Both the position numbers and the translations under genes were made by a program. DNA of 64,000 bases from Vitrella brassicaformis (taxonomy: Eukaryota; Sar; Vitrellaceae). The stretch is from positions 24,211 through 88,210 of the forward strand of contig CDMY01000309.1 of NCBI GenBank assembly GCA_001179505.1, read 5' to 3'. Of this stretch, positions 23,205-34,732 are shown piece by piece (positions within the stretch are counted from its first letter, which is position 1; the number at the start of each line of letters is the position of its first letter). Under the pieces are notes generated by a model. It ran no database searches and was not told the origin of the DNA. It saw only the letters and a program-made list of their open reading frames with translations.

Positions 23205-25528
23205 ATGAGTGAGTCGGCATCGAAGCGACAGAGGCGGGCGGCAGACGGAGAGGAGGATGACTCGGAGAACGGACACCAGGAGGCCGAGATGGACACCGAC
23301 AGCCAACAGCAGCACAGCAGCAGGAGGAGGAGGAGGAGGAGGAGGAGGTCACACACAGCATAGATCTGGAGGCCTTTGCACAGCGATTCAGCCAAATCGT
23401 AAGCTGAGATGCACCAAACGAACCACTGGCAGACACACACATCCTCATTTTCTGCCCTCTCTCTGTGTCTGTGTGGTGTGTGTTGTCCGCTCAGCCCGTT
23501 GTCGTTGCCTATGTCTTTTCGTTCGTGTCGCTTCATTTGGTGGCGGCGCTGCCCCAGCGGCTGTGGCGCCACGTCGGCTGCCAGATCACCCAGCTGGTCA
23601 CGGACACCCACGACACGGCCGAGCGGCGCTTCTGGTGCGGCCTCTCATTCAGTGACGCCTTCGAGTGGGGCCGGCGGCTCACACGGCTCAAGTCCATTGT
23701 CGTCAAGTACCCACCAAGTCTCGTCGTTCGACATCATCACGGCTTTTCTTGTGACTACCACTCTCTGTCGCTGCTGATCAGCAACAAGATCGTCACGGCA
23801 TTGGTGGAGGGCCACAGTGAGGGCCGGAGAGCCGCAGCGGCCACAGCAACCGGGCGGCAGGCGCCAACCACCTTGGAGTCCATCGACATAAGTGAGGGCG
23901 GATCGGACATCATCGTCGAGGAGGCCGAGGGCCGCGATATCCGAGCTGCGACGGAGCCGTCGGTGGCTCTTCCCCCGCCCCTCGACCCGCCCCCCACCCT
24001 CACATCCCTCAGATCCATTATCATCCCGGGACATGAGCTATCCATGACCGGCATCATCCCGGAAGATGAGCTCTCCTGCCCCGGCCGCGGGCGGCACTGG
24101 CAGCTGCCGTCACTCGAGACAGTCCAGGTGCGAGAGAGTGCGTATGACGGTGAGGTGTTGGGGGAGCTGGTGGCCACGTCGCGGCGCCTCAAGGAGCTGC
24201 ACGTGGAATGCCACCCTGACGTCATGGCGGGCTCGCTGAGGCGCATCCCTGTTGCAGCAGCTGCGGGCCAGCCGGGGCTGCTGTCGCGGCTCGAGGACAT
24301 CGGGACCCTCAGCGTGAGAACTGGCGCTGCGGATCTGGAGGGCCTTCAGGTGTGCGGCGAACCACACAATAAACTCGATCAGAGAGGGAGGGCGAGAGCT
24401 TCCTTGTGAGTTGCGTGTGTCTGTGTGTAGGAGATTCTCGTCGACCGTGGCTGCCGCTCCATCAAGAAACTCAGCATCAGGCTCGAGGACTACGACATCG
24501 ACAGCAGCATCTTCGCTCCCCTCTCGGCCATCGAGACCTTCGCCAGTGCCGTATGTGTGAGCCCTGACATCGTCGACACCAGTGTCTTCGGCACGAGTGA
24601 CAATGAGGACCCTGTCGACTGCTTCGACCTTGGCCTCCTCTGTGAGGTCCCCACCAACCCCGCCCCCTCATTCTTCGTGCAGAGACACATACAGCAGCTG
24701 GCCGCCGCATCAGAGAGAGCCCTCTTCACCATCCTTCCCGACCACCTCACCACCCCTCTCGACACACCCAGCCCCGCTGCCATCGCCCTCGCCGAGTGCC
24801 TGACCTTCCCCAAGGCGACGGCCGTGACGGTGAGGGGCCATGGCGGCTTTGCGGCCAACGCCGAGGAGGTCGACCCACTCGTGTTCGACAGCATGCCCGA
24901 CAGCGCATTCCCCGCCGCATCGTCGCTGTACGTCCACAGCGGCAAGGGGCTCGCAATTGGCCGCAGGCTGGTGAGCAAGATGCCGGTGGTCAAACGCATT
25001 GACCTCCGGGTCCCGACAGAGGAGGATGCAGTGGGGGTGCTGCAGGCGGTGGGTGCAGGCAAGTCGTTGGAGTGTTTCAACCCCGGGTGGGTTGATGTAA
25101 GTGAGGGGGGGCTGACGTGGGTGGACATGGCCGACCACCTGCCGACCATCAAACGGCTGGATGTCCGTGTGGAGGGTGAGCTGCAAACAACCGCCTCCAT
25201 TCAGATGGCAGCTAATTGTGTCCTGGATGTGCCCGTCTGTCTGTCTGTCCGTCTGTCTGTCTGTGTCACTGCAGTGCCTCATGATCTGGGTGTTGGCGAT
25301 GCCGCTGGCGAGTTTGGCATTGCGTGTGTCAAGTCGCTGCTCAAGATCCGAGGCATCAAGGAGCTCAAGTTCGCGCTGTGGCCGCATCATGGAGGTCAGA
25401 GCTTCAAGCGGCTGGTGGATGAGCGGACGAATGGCGACACCGTTGAGGGGCTGGAGGGGCGGTTCGACATCGAGTGGGGCTGGCCATATTCCCGACAGCA
25501 ACTCATTCTCAAACCACTCGACACCTGA
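23205..25528 (+). CDS. Unrecognised paralogous family, copy A (frame break in exon 1)
   Basis: Exons: 23205-23398, 23495-24349, 24431-25175 and 25275-25528 (TGA). I do not recognise the family. Exon 1 encodes a basic, acidic, Gln-rich tail (MSESASKRQRR) and should end in HSIDLEAFAQRFSQI. Exon 2 starts VVVAYVFSFVSLHLVAALPQ RLWRHVG, an F-box-like hydrophobic region by feel only. It continues with LRR-like pieces (TLTSLRSIII, LPSLETVQV, SRRLKELHVE). Exon 3 has DRGCRSIKKLSI and TPLDTPSPAAIAL, shared by all three copies. The last exon has GEFGIACVKSLLKIRGIKEL. The frame from the ATG runs into TAG at about 23361 just after a (AGG)n tract, whereas copies B and C read through. So this copy has a one-base shift near 23345-23360, or an unseen splice. 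Confidence 0.7.
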
Positions 25529-26215
25529 CGAAAGACGACAGGTGAGGTTCAGCTATCATGTGTCGGCGCGCTTCTCCACTGCGGGTGATGTGTGTTGGGC
25601 TGCATTGTTGTCCGTCAGGTCGGCCGGCCCATGTTAGCTGTAGAATGGTGCAGAGAAATAGATGTTGGGAGGCTGAGTGCCACGATGGCGGGATGCTCTC
25701 ATGGGTGGCCGCTGTGGGGTGGACTAATTAAGCTGCATCGCTCGTGGATGGATGCCTGTGCTGGAGTTGTCCAGATGTGCATATGAGAAACGAAAGCTGA
25801 GCAATGTCTTCCTCTTTGTGAGAACGATCATGCCACTAGCTGCGTCGGTCTGTCGGTCTGTCTGTCTGATGTTGCAGATGGATCATTCGTTAAGCACATA
25901 AGTACATGCATTTAACGAGGAGACACACCCTGAGCGAACTCTCAGACACATTTTGTCGTTCGCAGGTCAGGGTTTCGAACTGCAGGGTTCAAACCCAGAT
26001 CTGCAGGGTTCAAACCACCGGTGGGTCGGGCACAGAGGCGGGCTGCGGATGGCTCCAAGGACAATGCACACGGGGAGTCCGTGCCAATTTGGTCCGTGCA
26101 GTGCGCACCGAACACAACACGTCCACCAGGGATCATTCACTTGAACGCATGGATCATTCTGTGCAGCCATGGATTCGTCTGGTCGGTAGCTAGTTGACCG
26201 TGTTGGTGTTGAGCG
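25529..26215. promoter_or_regulatory. Spacer and probable promoter of family copy B
   Basis: This spacer separates tandem copies A and B. At 25967-26020 there is a cluster of related motifs: TCAGGGTTTCGAAC at 25967-25980, then two copies of CTGCAGGGTTCAAACC near 25981 and 26004. The first 14-mer is found again upstream of the RGG gene at 32773-32786. A tetranucleotide GTCT run lies near 25848-25868. The promoter role is inferred. Confidence 0.4.
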
Positions 26216-28878
26216 ATGAGCGATTCGGAGGCGGTGGCGAAGCGGCAGAGGCGGGTCGGTGGAGAGGAGGAGACCAGTAGTGAGGAGGCCATGCCGGACG
26301 GCCCGCACCAGCAGCAGCCGGCCACGGCATCGCACGTGCCGCATAGCATAGATTTGGAGGCCTTCGCACAGCGCTTCAGCCACATCGTAAGCTGAGATGC
26401 ACCAAACGAACCACTGACAAACACACACATCCTCATTGTCTGCTCTCTGTGTGGTGTGTGTTGTCCACTCAGCCTGTTGTCGTCGCCTACGTCTTTTCGT
26501 TCGTGTCGCTTCATTTGGTGGCGGCGCTGCCCCAGCGGCTGTGGCGCCACGTCGGCTGCCAGATCACCTTGCTGGTCATGGACACCCACGACACGGCCGA
26601 GCGGCGCTTCTGGTGCGGCCTCTCATTCAGTGACGCCTTCGAGTGGGGCCGACGGCTCACACGGCTCATGTCAATCGTCGCGCGATACCCAAGCTTCTTC
26701 GCCATCCCAAGAGACGGCCCTGCTATGCGCCGCAAGAGCCCTGAATGTTTGATGCACATACTGAGTTCCGTCGTGCCGATGGTGGTAGAGGGGCATTGCG
26801 AGGGCCAGAGGGCCGCGGCAGCGGCAGCGGGGCAGCCGGCCGGCGGCACACTCGAGTCCATCGAGTACAGCGAATTCAACACGGCGATAGCCATCGATGA
26901 CGACGAGAGTCGGGAGCTCCAGCGCATCCGACGACGGCAGAAGAAAGGATCCCTCCCCCCTCCCCTCGACCCGCCCCCCACCCTCACATCCCTCACATCC
27001 ATCACGGGCATCCCCGGGGATGAGGAATCGATTCATGGACCTAGGCAGCCAGCATTCCCCGGCCGCCGGCGGAAGTGGCGTCTCCCATCACTGGAGAGGG
27101 TCCAGGCAGAGTGGACGGCGACGGCGCTAGGGGGGGAGCTGGGGGACATGGTGGGGGCGTCCCGACGCCTCAAGGAGCTGCAGGTGCATTCCAATCCCGA
27201 CAGCATGGCCAACACGCTGAGGCGCCTCCCGGTGGCAGAGGCGGGCCAGCCTGGACCGCTGTCACAGCTGGAGGATGTCGGCACGCTCACCTTTGTGGNN
27301 NNNNNNNNNNNNNNNNNNNNNNNNNNNNNNNNNNNNNNNNNNNNNNNNNNNNNNNNNNNNNNNNNNNNNNNNNNNNNNNNNNNNNNNNNNNNNNNNNNNN
27401 NNNNNNNNNNNNNNNNNNNNNNNNNNNNNNNNNNNNNNNNNNNNNNNNNNNNNNNNNNNNNNNNNNNNNNNNNNNNNNNNNNNNNNNNNNNNNNNNNNNN
27501 NNNNNNNNNNNNNNNNNNNNNNNNNNNNNNNNNNNNNNNNNNNNNNNNNNNNNNNNNNNNNNNNNNNNNNNNNNNNNNNNNNNNNNNNNNNNNNNNNNCC
27601 TGTCACAGCTGGAGGATGTCGGCACGCTCACCTTTGTGGCGATGGATGATTTCATTAGCTTCGATGAGTGGCGTGAGGGACTAGGCCGCCTCCAGGTGTG
27701 TATCTGACGAGCCACACGCAAACAGAGAGAGAGAGAGAATCTTCGCACTGCTCATGACTCACTTGTGGCTGTGTCTTTCTGCAGACCGCCCTTGTCGACC
27801 GTGGCTGCCGGTCCATCAAGCGGTTCAAGGCCAAATTCGAGATGGAGCCCATCGACAGGCGCATCTTCCCCACCCTGTCGGCGATCGAGACCTTCACACG
27901 CACCGTGTGTGTAAAGCCCGACATCCCCGTCGACATCGGCATCACCCTCTCCGAGGAGCACTTGCACGAGACCGAGTACTTCGACCTCAGCCTCCTGTGC
28001 GACGTGCCTACGCGCCCGGAGCCCTCCCCCTTCATCCAGAGGCACATCCAGCAGATGGCGGCCGCATCGCTCGGTGCCTTCTTCACCATCCGCCCCCACC
28101 ATCTCACCACCCCTCTCGACACGCCCAGCCCCGCCGCCATCGCACTCGCAGAGTCGCTGACCTTCACCAAGGTGCTCGATGTGGTGATCACCGAGGACGA
28201 CCATGTGGTGTATCCCGAGGAGGAAGTGCAGCCCGACCCGGTTGTGCTCGACCATCTGCCCCACAACGCATTCCCCGCCGCACGTCGCCTTATCGTCAAC
28301 AGCAGGGAGGGCAAGGTGATGGGGCGCAAGATAGTGCACAAGATGCCCGCGGTCACAGAGATTGAGCTCAGGGCCGACCCGACTTCGGAGCAGGCCGTGG
28401 GCATGCGCAGGCGCTGGGTCGGGGCAGACACTTGGAGCGCTTCGAAGTTGTCTTTCTGTCGGGTGCGGGTGAGGGGGGGCTGACGTGGGGCGACATGGCG
28501 GACCAGCTGCCGGCCATCTCAAAAATGGATGTTAGTGTAGACGGTGAGCTGCAAACAATCGCCTCCTCACAGACAACCAATCGGCAGCTCTCGCACGCTA
28601 GCCCATTGGATGTTCTGTCTGTCTGTCTGTGTGCAGTGCCTGAGGATTTGGGCGATGGCGATGCCGCCGGCGAGTTCGGCATTGCCTGCGTCAAGTCGCT
28701 GCTCAAGATCCGAGGCATCAAGGAGCTTTGGTTCCAGCCGACCCCCAATGAGGCCTTCAAGCGGCTGGTGAATGAGCGGACCAATGGCGACGCCATCGAG
28801 GGGCTGGAGGGGCGGTATGCCATTAGCTGGGGTGGATATCAGAAGAACATGCTCATCCTGAAACCCCTGGACACCTGA
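26216..28878 (+). pseudogene. Unrecognised paralogous family, copy B (frameshift and gap)
   Basis: Exon 1 is 26216-26386 and is intact (MSDSEAVAKRQRRVGGEEE to DLEAFAQRFSHI). Exon 2 starts at 26473 and is interrupted by 300 N, ending at 27695. Exon 3 starts near 27785 (TALVDRGCRSIKRF). The last exon ends at 28878 (PLDT, TGA). Comparison with copies A and C shows one missing base between 28406 and 28407: the frame should read V-G-M-x-Q-A-L-G across this point but shifts, giving a stop near 28481. After the break the other frame continues with family sequence (EGGLTWGDMADQLPAISKMD). The copy may be decayed, or the base may be a sequence error. Function unknown. Confidence 0.65.
27299..27598. other. 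Assembly gap, 300 N
   Basis: This is exactly 300 N inside exon 2 of family copy B. The 40 bases before it (27259-27298) are identical to 27600-27639 after it, so the two contig ends overlap and the gap may be of zero length. Confidence 0.95.
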
Positions 28879-29347
28879 CAGACGACCACAGGTACTCAGT
28901 GTGTGGCTATCTTGAATGGACGGGCTCATGCAGTGCTGACGATGTGTGTCTGCCAGGTCGCCCACCCCCTATACCCATCGGCCAATCACTAGTTGATTGA
29001 TGTGTAGCATAGCTTAGCTGCAGAGAGAGGGAGGGAGGGAGGGAGGGAGGGGTGCCATGACGGAGGGACCAGACTACTAGAGCGTGGCTAGTGCCTGCCT
29101 GCCTGCCTGCCTGCTGGACTTGTACATAGACTCGAGAGTTGATGGTTGAAAACAGTGTGGAGTGTCAGTTTCAATGGCCGCATTCGCTCTGCATCATTGC
29201 GTTGATCGGAGCCATGTCCCCTGCATCCATCCATCCATCCATCTGCTCATGCTGCTCATCAAGTAGACGCACAGCAGAAGCCCTATCCACAACCTCACAC
29301 AGATCTGACGGCCTCTGTCGCCTTGTCGTCACAAAACGCAGGAGCGC
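28879..29347. other. Intergenic spacer, repeat rich
   Basis: This 469-bp stretch lies between convergent 3' ends. It contains GGGA repeats (29026-29050), TGCC repeats (29093-29113) and ATCC repeats (29224-29243). I see no gene. Confidence 0.6.
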
Positions 29348-30299
29348 TCAATCTGACTGCCTGCCTGGCCCATCCTTCCGCTCGACAATGATGAATCCCC
29401 TGCTCCTGGCGCTATCGCCATCGATGGTGTCCATGGCAGCATACAGCTGACTTGCCGTCGCCCACACGAGAGGCGTCTCCGGCCACACATCGAGCAAAAG
29501 GAAACGATCGCAGCTCGGCGCATACGCACCCACCACCGAGAAATGGCCACCCACCTGCACGCAAGCACACAGACAGACAGACAGACATACACGCATTCCT
29601 GCGCCCGTGGTGCAGTCGCACTGACCCCTTCTTGCCCCAGGCAGGTCATATCATAGTTGACGATGACCGGCACCCCCCGCCGCAGCGACGCGCAGCACGC
29701 ATCCCGGAAGGCCTCCACTGAGCTGTCAGAGGCCAAGTGTGTCGACGGGCGGAGGCCGGCAGCGTCTACGAGAGGCACCAGCTGCTGGAGGGTCATGCCC
29801 TTTGTGGCCAGGTCGGAGGGCAGGAGGGGCGCCAGGCGCTCGACAAGGGACGACTCGGATATGAGAGCGTCGCCATGGGCCACACCTGCCTGCAGCAGGC
29901 ACACACACCCGCACACACAGACACGCAAATCATGGCTTTCTTCCTTGCAGCAGCCCGAGGCCTGCCCGCGGATACCGTGAGCGCGAGAGAGGCAATGGCA
30001 CACTGCATACACACAAGCATCACACACAGCCGGAGACCATTCTGTCTGTCTGTCTGACTGTCTGACTGTCCCTTTGCCCTCACCGTCGTGTTTGTCTCTT
30101 GCTTCTTGAACCATCGCCCAATCCCAGGCACCGCCAGCACACCACCATCGCCGTGGAGCGTCATGTTGGCGTCATCCTTGCCCAGCAGCAGCAGATCTGT
30201 GCCATGTGGCTGTCTGCAGAACACCTTGCCGTCGTATGCTGGCCTCGGCTGGATCTCATCTAGGTCAAACAGGAGCTCTGTTGCCAGACACCGAGGCAT
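29348..30299 (-). CDS. Phytochelatin-synthase-like cysteine protease (peptidase C83 type)
   Basis: Four exons on the minus strand: 30084-30299, 29976-30002 (only 27 nt), 29626-29889 and 29348-29554 (TGA). All join in phase 0. The tiny second exon encodes CAIASLALT, placing Cys in a C-x-x-A-S context like the nucleophile of phytochelatin synthase (CGLAS type). Exon 3 includes LRRGVPVIVNYDMTCLGQEG, and exon 4 opens VGGHFSVVGAYAPSCDRFLL LDVWPE, giving the catalytic His (GHFS) and Asp (LDV). The end, MDTIDGDSARSRGFIIVE, also matches the family. Members transfer gamma-Glu-Cys units of glutathione to make metal-binding phytochelatins, or only hydrolyse glutathione. This protein is short (about 237 residues) and lacks a Cys-rich C-terminus, so a hydrolase-type role is possible. 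Confidence 0.8.
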
Positions 30300-31251
30300 C
30301 TCTTGACGAGGCCGTCAGCAGATCAGATCAGATCACCCAGCGAAAGACGGCGGTGCAGCGAGCTTGATCGAATTCATTGCACGTGTCGGGTGAGGAATCC
30401 CGTCCGCATCAGCGCTCAGATCCTACGGCTTTGAGCAATAGCACCACCCACGCACACGAGTCAAGCACGAGCGGACAAATCCCACCGACATGACATGCAC
30501 ACACTCCCATGAAGTCAGTCATCGAGAGAGACCAACGAAGGAAGGAACAGACAAAAAGAGCACACAGGCAGGCGGGCAGGGCATCAAAAAGCCCTGACTG
30601 ACCCCATAGCAGGCAGTGCCCGCCTCACGAACAGAACACAGAAAGGAACCAAGGAAGCAAGGGAGGATGAATTCTCACACACACGCACACACACACACAC
30701 ACTCATCCATCCACTCACTCATTCACTCATAGAGATGCATATTCTACACCGGCCCTCTTCTCACTGAGAATGAATGCCGAGAAAGCAAGGCAACGCAACA
30801 ACGACGGGAGGGACAGACAGGATATACACACACACACACACACACATGCACATACACCCCCCGACAACAGCGACCAGCAGCCAACAGACCAAAAAGGTGG
30901 CTCCGATGGCTCCTGTCCACAGACAGACAGACAGACAGACAGGCAGGCAGACCATTCATGTCATTGTCAATTACACTACCACCACAGTCAACGGGAAGCA
31001 GGCAGGCACAGACACGCGCCGACAGACAGACAGAGTAAGAGACAGCATGATCAAGCAACAATCTGGTCGCTTGCTGTCGTCTCCACTGTTACACACACCC
31101 CGCCCTGCTGAGCTGTACACACACGCTGTTGGGCAGCCCACACGCAGCCAAGCTATACACGGGGGGCATGGCATGGCAGCCCACTGCTCTGCTCCCCTCC
31201 CTCCCCCCTCCACCAATCGTCACTCGTCACGAAAAAGAGAGACAGACAGAT
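30300..31251. other. Intergenic spacer with upstream region of the C83-like gene
   Basis: A 952-bp stretch. Near the gene start there is GCGAGCTT at 30358-30365, a shortened form of the recurrent promoter 9-mer. The rest holds CA runs (30678-30702, 30828-30846), CAGA runs (30922-30940) and no convincing coding frame. Confidence 0.5.
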
Positions 31252-32709
31252 TCACGCACCGCCCTCCCCTTGCTGTAATTCGGTTTTCCGCCTGGCCCAG
31301 AACCGCAAGAAGGTCCGGCCCATGTCGATGTGGGCCGCTGCGTGCTCACGCACATAGGTCTCAGCCCACCCGTACAGCCGCACCACACACGGGGGCAGTT
31401 GGGGGCCGCTCAGGTGCGGCATGGCACGCTGCAGCCGATCTGCCACATTCGGCGACTCGATGCACGGCACCTGGGATGGTAGGTGGGCACAAACAACGTG
31501 TGTGTGTGTGCGTCTGTCCATGTGTGTGTTTCCCTGGGTGAGTGCAGTGCCTACTGCGGGGTCGCCGAATGAGAGAGGTGAGGAGGGCCATCGTTCGGGT
31601 GAGAGCACGTTGATGAGCTCCACGTACGTCCGTGTGGGTGTGGCGTACAGGCGGATCAGCCAAAAGTCGCCCCGCGTGCCGAATGCCCACGCATAGTTGC
31701 GGCCCTGCATCAGCCAACCAATATCACGAGCCCACACGTACACCAATGGCTCTTCTGTTGTGTGTGTGGTGTGTGTGTGTGTACCTCTAGCTCGACGAGT
31801 GGCCGTCCGAAGTGCGACAGCAGGTGGCACCTCATGGCCATGCCTAAATCGGCATGGCCCGCATCGCGACGGTATATCTGTAAACAGACAGACAGACAGA
31901 CACAGCACAGGTACACGTCAGTCGTGGCCCTGTTTGTTGCCTACATCGATGGCGCCGCATCGCGAGTGCTGACAATGCCGCCTATCCCGACCGATGCAGA
32001 AGAAACCGATGTAAAACCTGCAGACAGACAGACAGACAGACGACAGACAGACAGAGACAGACATGCATACCACACCAAGCGCTATCAAGTCCTTCCCTCC
32101 CCCTCACTGACCAGAGGTTGCGATCTCTGTTGCTGTTTGTGTTGAGTGCATTGATCTTGCGCCTGAGCAGCTCCTGCTGCGCCCTCTCCAGGCCGGCGTG
32201 GTCCCCCCTCGCCTCAGCAAAGAGACCCCTGATCTCAGGCCGCGACACATCCTCATCACCAAACACCAACGGCAGCTCCACCTCCCCTGCACCACACACA
32301 CACACACCATCCATGACGAGAGAGAGATGCGATGCGCGTCTTGTCTGTCTGACTCTGCCTTGTCTGGGTGTTGGCTTCACACCTGCGATTGCACACCTGT
32401 TCCGTGCAGCACCCTGAGCAGTTCGCCCCAGCCTGACCACTCGCCGCCATCCCTCAGCAGCCGATACAGCACAAACAGCTTGTTGTCGCGGCCATTCACA
32501 TCGAAGCTCAGCTGCCTATCGGGGTCGGAATCGGTCGCCGACAGCCTGCGGTCTATCTCGGCGTCGGTGACCACCTCCTTCAGCAGCGCACGGCACACGC
32601 TCCGTGCGTGTGCGAGGGCCCTCACGTTGAGGTTTGGCAGCACGAGGACCTGGAACTCCGGCGGATGAATGCACGACAAGGTGCCCACGGGCTCCGACAA
32701 CGGCATCAA
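31252..32709 (-). CDS. Unrecognised multi-exon protein, possible F-box-like N-terminus
   Basis: I do not recognise this gene. The first exon begins MMPLSEPVGTLSCIHPPEFQ and contains LVLPNLNVRALAHARSVCRA LLKEV, which looks like an F-box (LP start, two short helices, VCR), but this is weak. It splices at about 32400 to GEVELPLVFGDEDVSRPEIR GLF (about 32115-32290), a Glu/Gln/Leu/Arg-rich helix. Later exons carry IYRRDAGHADLGMAMRCHLL (31790-31880), NYAWAFGTRGDFWLIRLYAT (31570-31705) and YGWAETYVREHAAAHIDMGR (31252-31468), ending TGA. A small exon around 31990-32030 is needed but not certain. The exon chain is in frame apart from that point. It is divergent from the RGG gene, sharing a 150-bp promoter. 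Confidence 0.6.
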
Positions 32710-32859
32710 GCCGAAATGAACACGCCTCAGAAGCCAGAGCAGAAAAGCGCTCGGCGCAAGCTGAGAAGGTTTTCAGGGTTTCGAACCCTTCAATTCGGAA
32801 GCTCCAGGGATTCGCTTGTTGAGGGCCTGCGGGCCGGTCCACGTAGGTAGTACGGCAGG
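32710..32859. promoter_or_regulatory. Divergent promoter with GGGTTTCGAACCC-type palindrome
   Basis: This is a 150-bp spacer between divergent starts. At 32773-32786 it contains TCAGGGTTTCGAAC, identical to 25967-25980 upstream of family copy B; the site extends to a near-palindrome ending ACCCTT. Recurrence at a matching position suggests a core promoter or factor site. Confidence 0.4.
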
Positions 32860-34732
32860 ATGTCGATGTCGATTGATCAGAAGCTGTCGATGTCCCTCGA
32901 TGACGTCATCAACGCCGCGTCAACCGCCAATGAGCCCACACCAGAACGCTCCGGCCGCGCCAAGGCCAAGGCCAAGGGCAAGGGAGGCGGCGGGCGGCAG
33001 GAGAGACGTCAGAGTGCCCCTGCGAGCGGCCAGATGGAGATACAGGGAAACGTCCAGCAGCAGCAGCCAAAGAAGAAGATCACCACCAAGAAAAACCAGC
33101 AGCAGCATCAGCAGACGGGAGGACCGAACACCCAACAGGGAGGTAGGCAACGTAGCACCAACACACACGAAGGAGGAGGGGAGGGGAGGGGAGGCAGAGC
33201 AACGACAGGCGCACACCCCCTGTTGGTCTCTTCAGGCGGTGTGGAGCTCCAGCCGGCTGGCCGCTCTCCTCGTGCTCGTAGCGGCGGCAATGGGCGCGGC
33301 AACCGTCGTGGCGGCGGAGGGTCCAAGAGCCCTCATGGCCCAGGCGGCCGACCTGGTGTAGCACTCAAGCCGTCCAAGCAACAGCAACAGTCACAGCAGC
33401 AGGGCGGCGGGCGAGGGGGAGGGGGTGGTGGGCAGCCTGGCGGTGGCGGTGGTGGCGGTCCTGTCATGGCCGTCATTCCGTCGCCGCCTATTCGACCTGC
33501 TCGGCCGGCCAATGAGGGCTTCGGTGGGAGGCGGGTGAATCGCATGGGCACCATCCAGAAGGTAAGTAAGCAAGAAGCAACAAGCAGCAAGGGAGTCGAT
33601 GCATTCATGTCAGCGATGGTGTTGTGGTGTGTCTGATCTGATGTGTACATCAATCAGGGTGATGCTCACCACGTTCAGCTCGTTCCCAACCCCGCCAGTC
33701 GCGCGGTCGTGTTCATTCCTAACATGGCACGACCTCCTCCTCCTCACATGGCCCCTCCAGGGCCGGTCCTCCGGCCCAACCCGGCTGCCGTCTTCCGGCC
33801 GCAACAGCCACCCGTCATCGCCCCACCACACCGACACCCACACCCACACCCAGAGCCTGCATTCTTCCCTCCCGACATTCAGCCCGCACCCATCGGCCCT
33901 CCCGTCCTCAACCCCAGGGACGACAGCGGCAGGGGACCACCCGGTCGGCAGGTGGTCCGCCTGCGACCCAAGGGTGGGCGTGGCAGTGGTGGTGGTGGTG
34001 GCCGCGGCAGAGGGGGAGGGGTAGGGGGAGAGATGGGTCCGAACGGGCCGGTGTACCACGAGGATCGCAGCATGATGCCGCCGCAGGGGCCGGCTGGTAG
34101 TGGGTTTGAGTCGTCGCAGCCGTCACGTGCTCGGTACGACGAGGACCTGGTGGGCGGCATCGACTCACGTGCGGGGGGGACGCCTCGTGGGCCCGGGGGA
34201 GGGGCAGGGGGTGGGGAAGGGGGCGAGCGTGCGCGTGTGAGCCCGTCACGTGCGTCGGGCGACCTCGACCGTCGGCCGATCGAGAAGCCCTCCAATGCAC
34301 CCCGACACTATACCGAGGACGAATGGGAGATGATGTGAGCAGCCGCCACAGCACCATAACACACACCACACTCCTGACACTCACCCCCTATCTCCCATCT
34401 CTCTCTCTGTGTGTGTGTGTGTATGTATGTGTGTCAGGACCAAGATCAAGATAATGGCGCAGCTGGATCACATTCCCAACCCGATGAAGGAGCAGCAGCT
34501 GCAGGTGATCGACCTGCCGGCGGTCTACTTGCGGCAGCAGGAGAAGGAGGACGAGCTGCTGGCGCAGCGGATGCGCCACCACTCCCAGCACCAGCACCAG
34601 CAGCACCAGGGCCAGGAGGGGGACATGGACATGGACATGCAGGTGGACGGCGAAGGCGTTGGGGGTCAGCGGATGGACCGGTGGCAGCCCGACCAGGGCA
34701 ACTACTATGACGAATACGACAGACGCCGATAG
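32860..34732 (+). CDS. RGG-rich RNA-binding protein with UAP56-binding-type motif (mRNA export adaptor-like)
   Basis: Four exons: 32860-33142, 33236-33561, 33658-34334 and 34438-34732 (TAG). The N-terminus reads IDQKLSMSLDDVINAAS, a close match to the UAP56-binding motif (MSLDDII type) that ALYREF, UIF and CHTOP use to bind the DEAD-box export factor UAP56. Then come Lys/Gly and Gln-rich stretches, RGG/RGGGG clusters in exon 2 (GNGRGNRRGGGGS) and exon 3 (GGRGSGGGGGRGRGGG), long Pro/His tracts, and a C-terminal helix (QVIDLPAVYLRQQEKEDELL) with a Gln/His and Met/Asp-rich tail. No RRM is visible. Family knowledge suggests nuclear RNP assembly and mRNA export. A partial copy of exons 1-2 with their intron is found at 42741-43045. 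Confidence 0.78.

Noticed and set aside
24431-25528. Assigning the three-copy family to F-box/LRR proteins
   Set aside because: Only a loose hydrophobic N-terminal pattern and a few LRR-like strands are visible; no full repeat consensus, so the family is left unnamed.
30678-30702. tRNA or structured RNA gene in CA-rich spacers
   Set aside because: No cloverleaf, T-loop or A/B box combination was found in any spacer by eye; a covariance-model scan would be needed to be sure.
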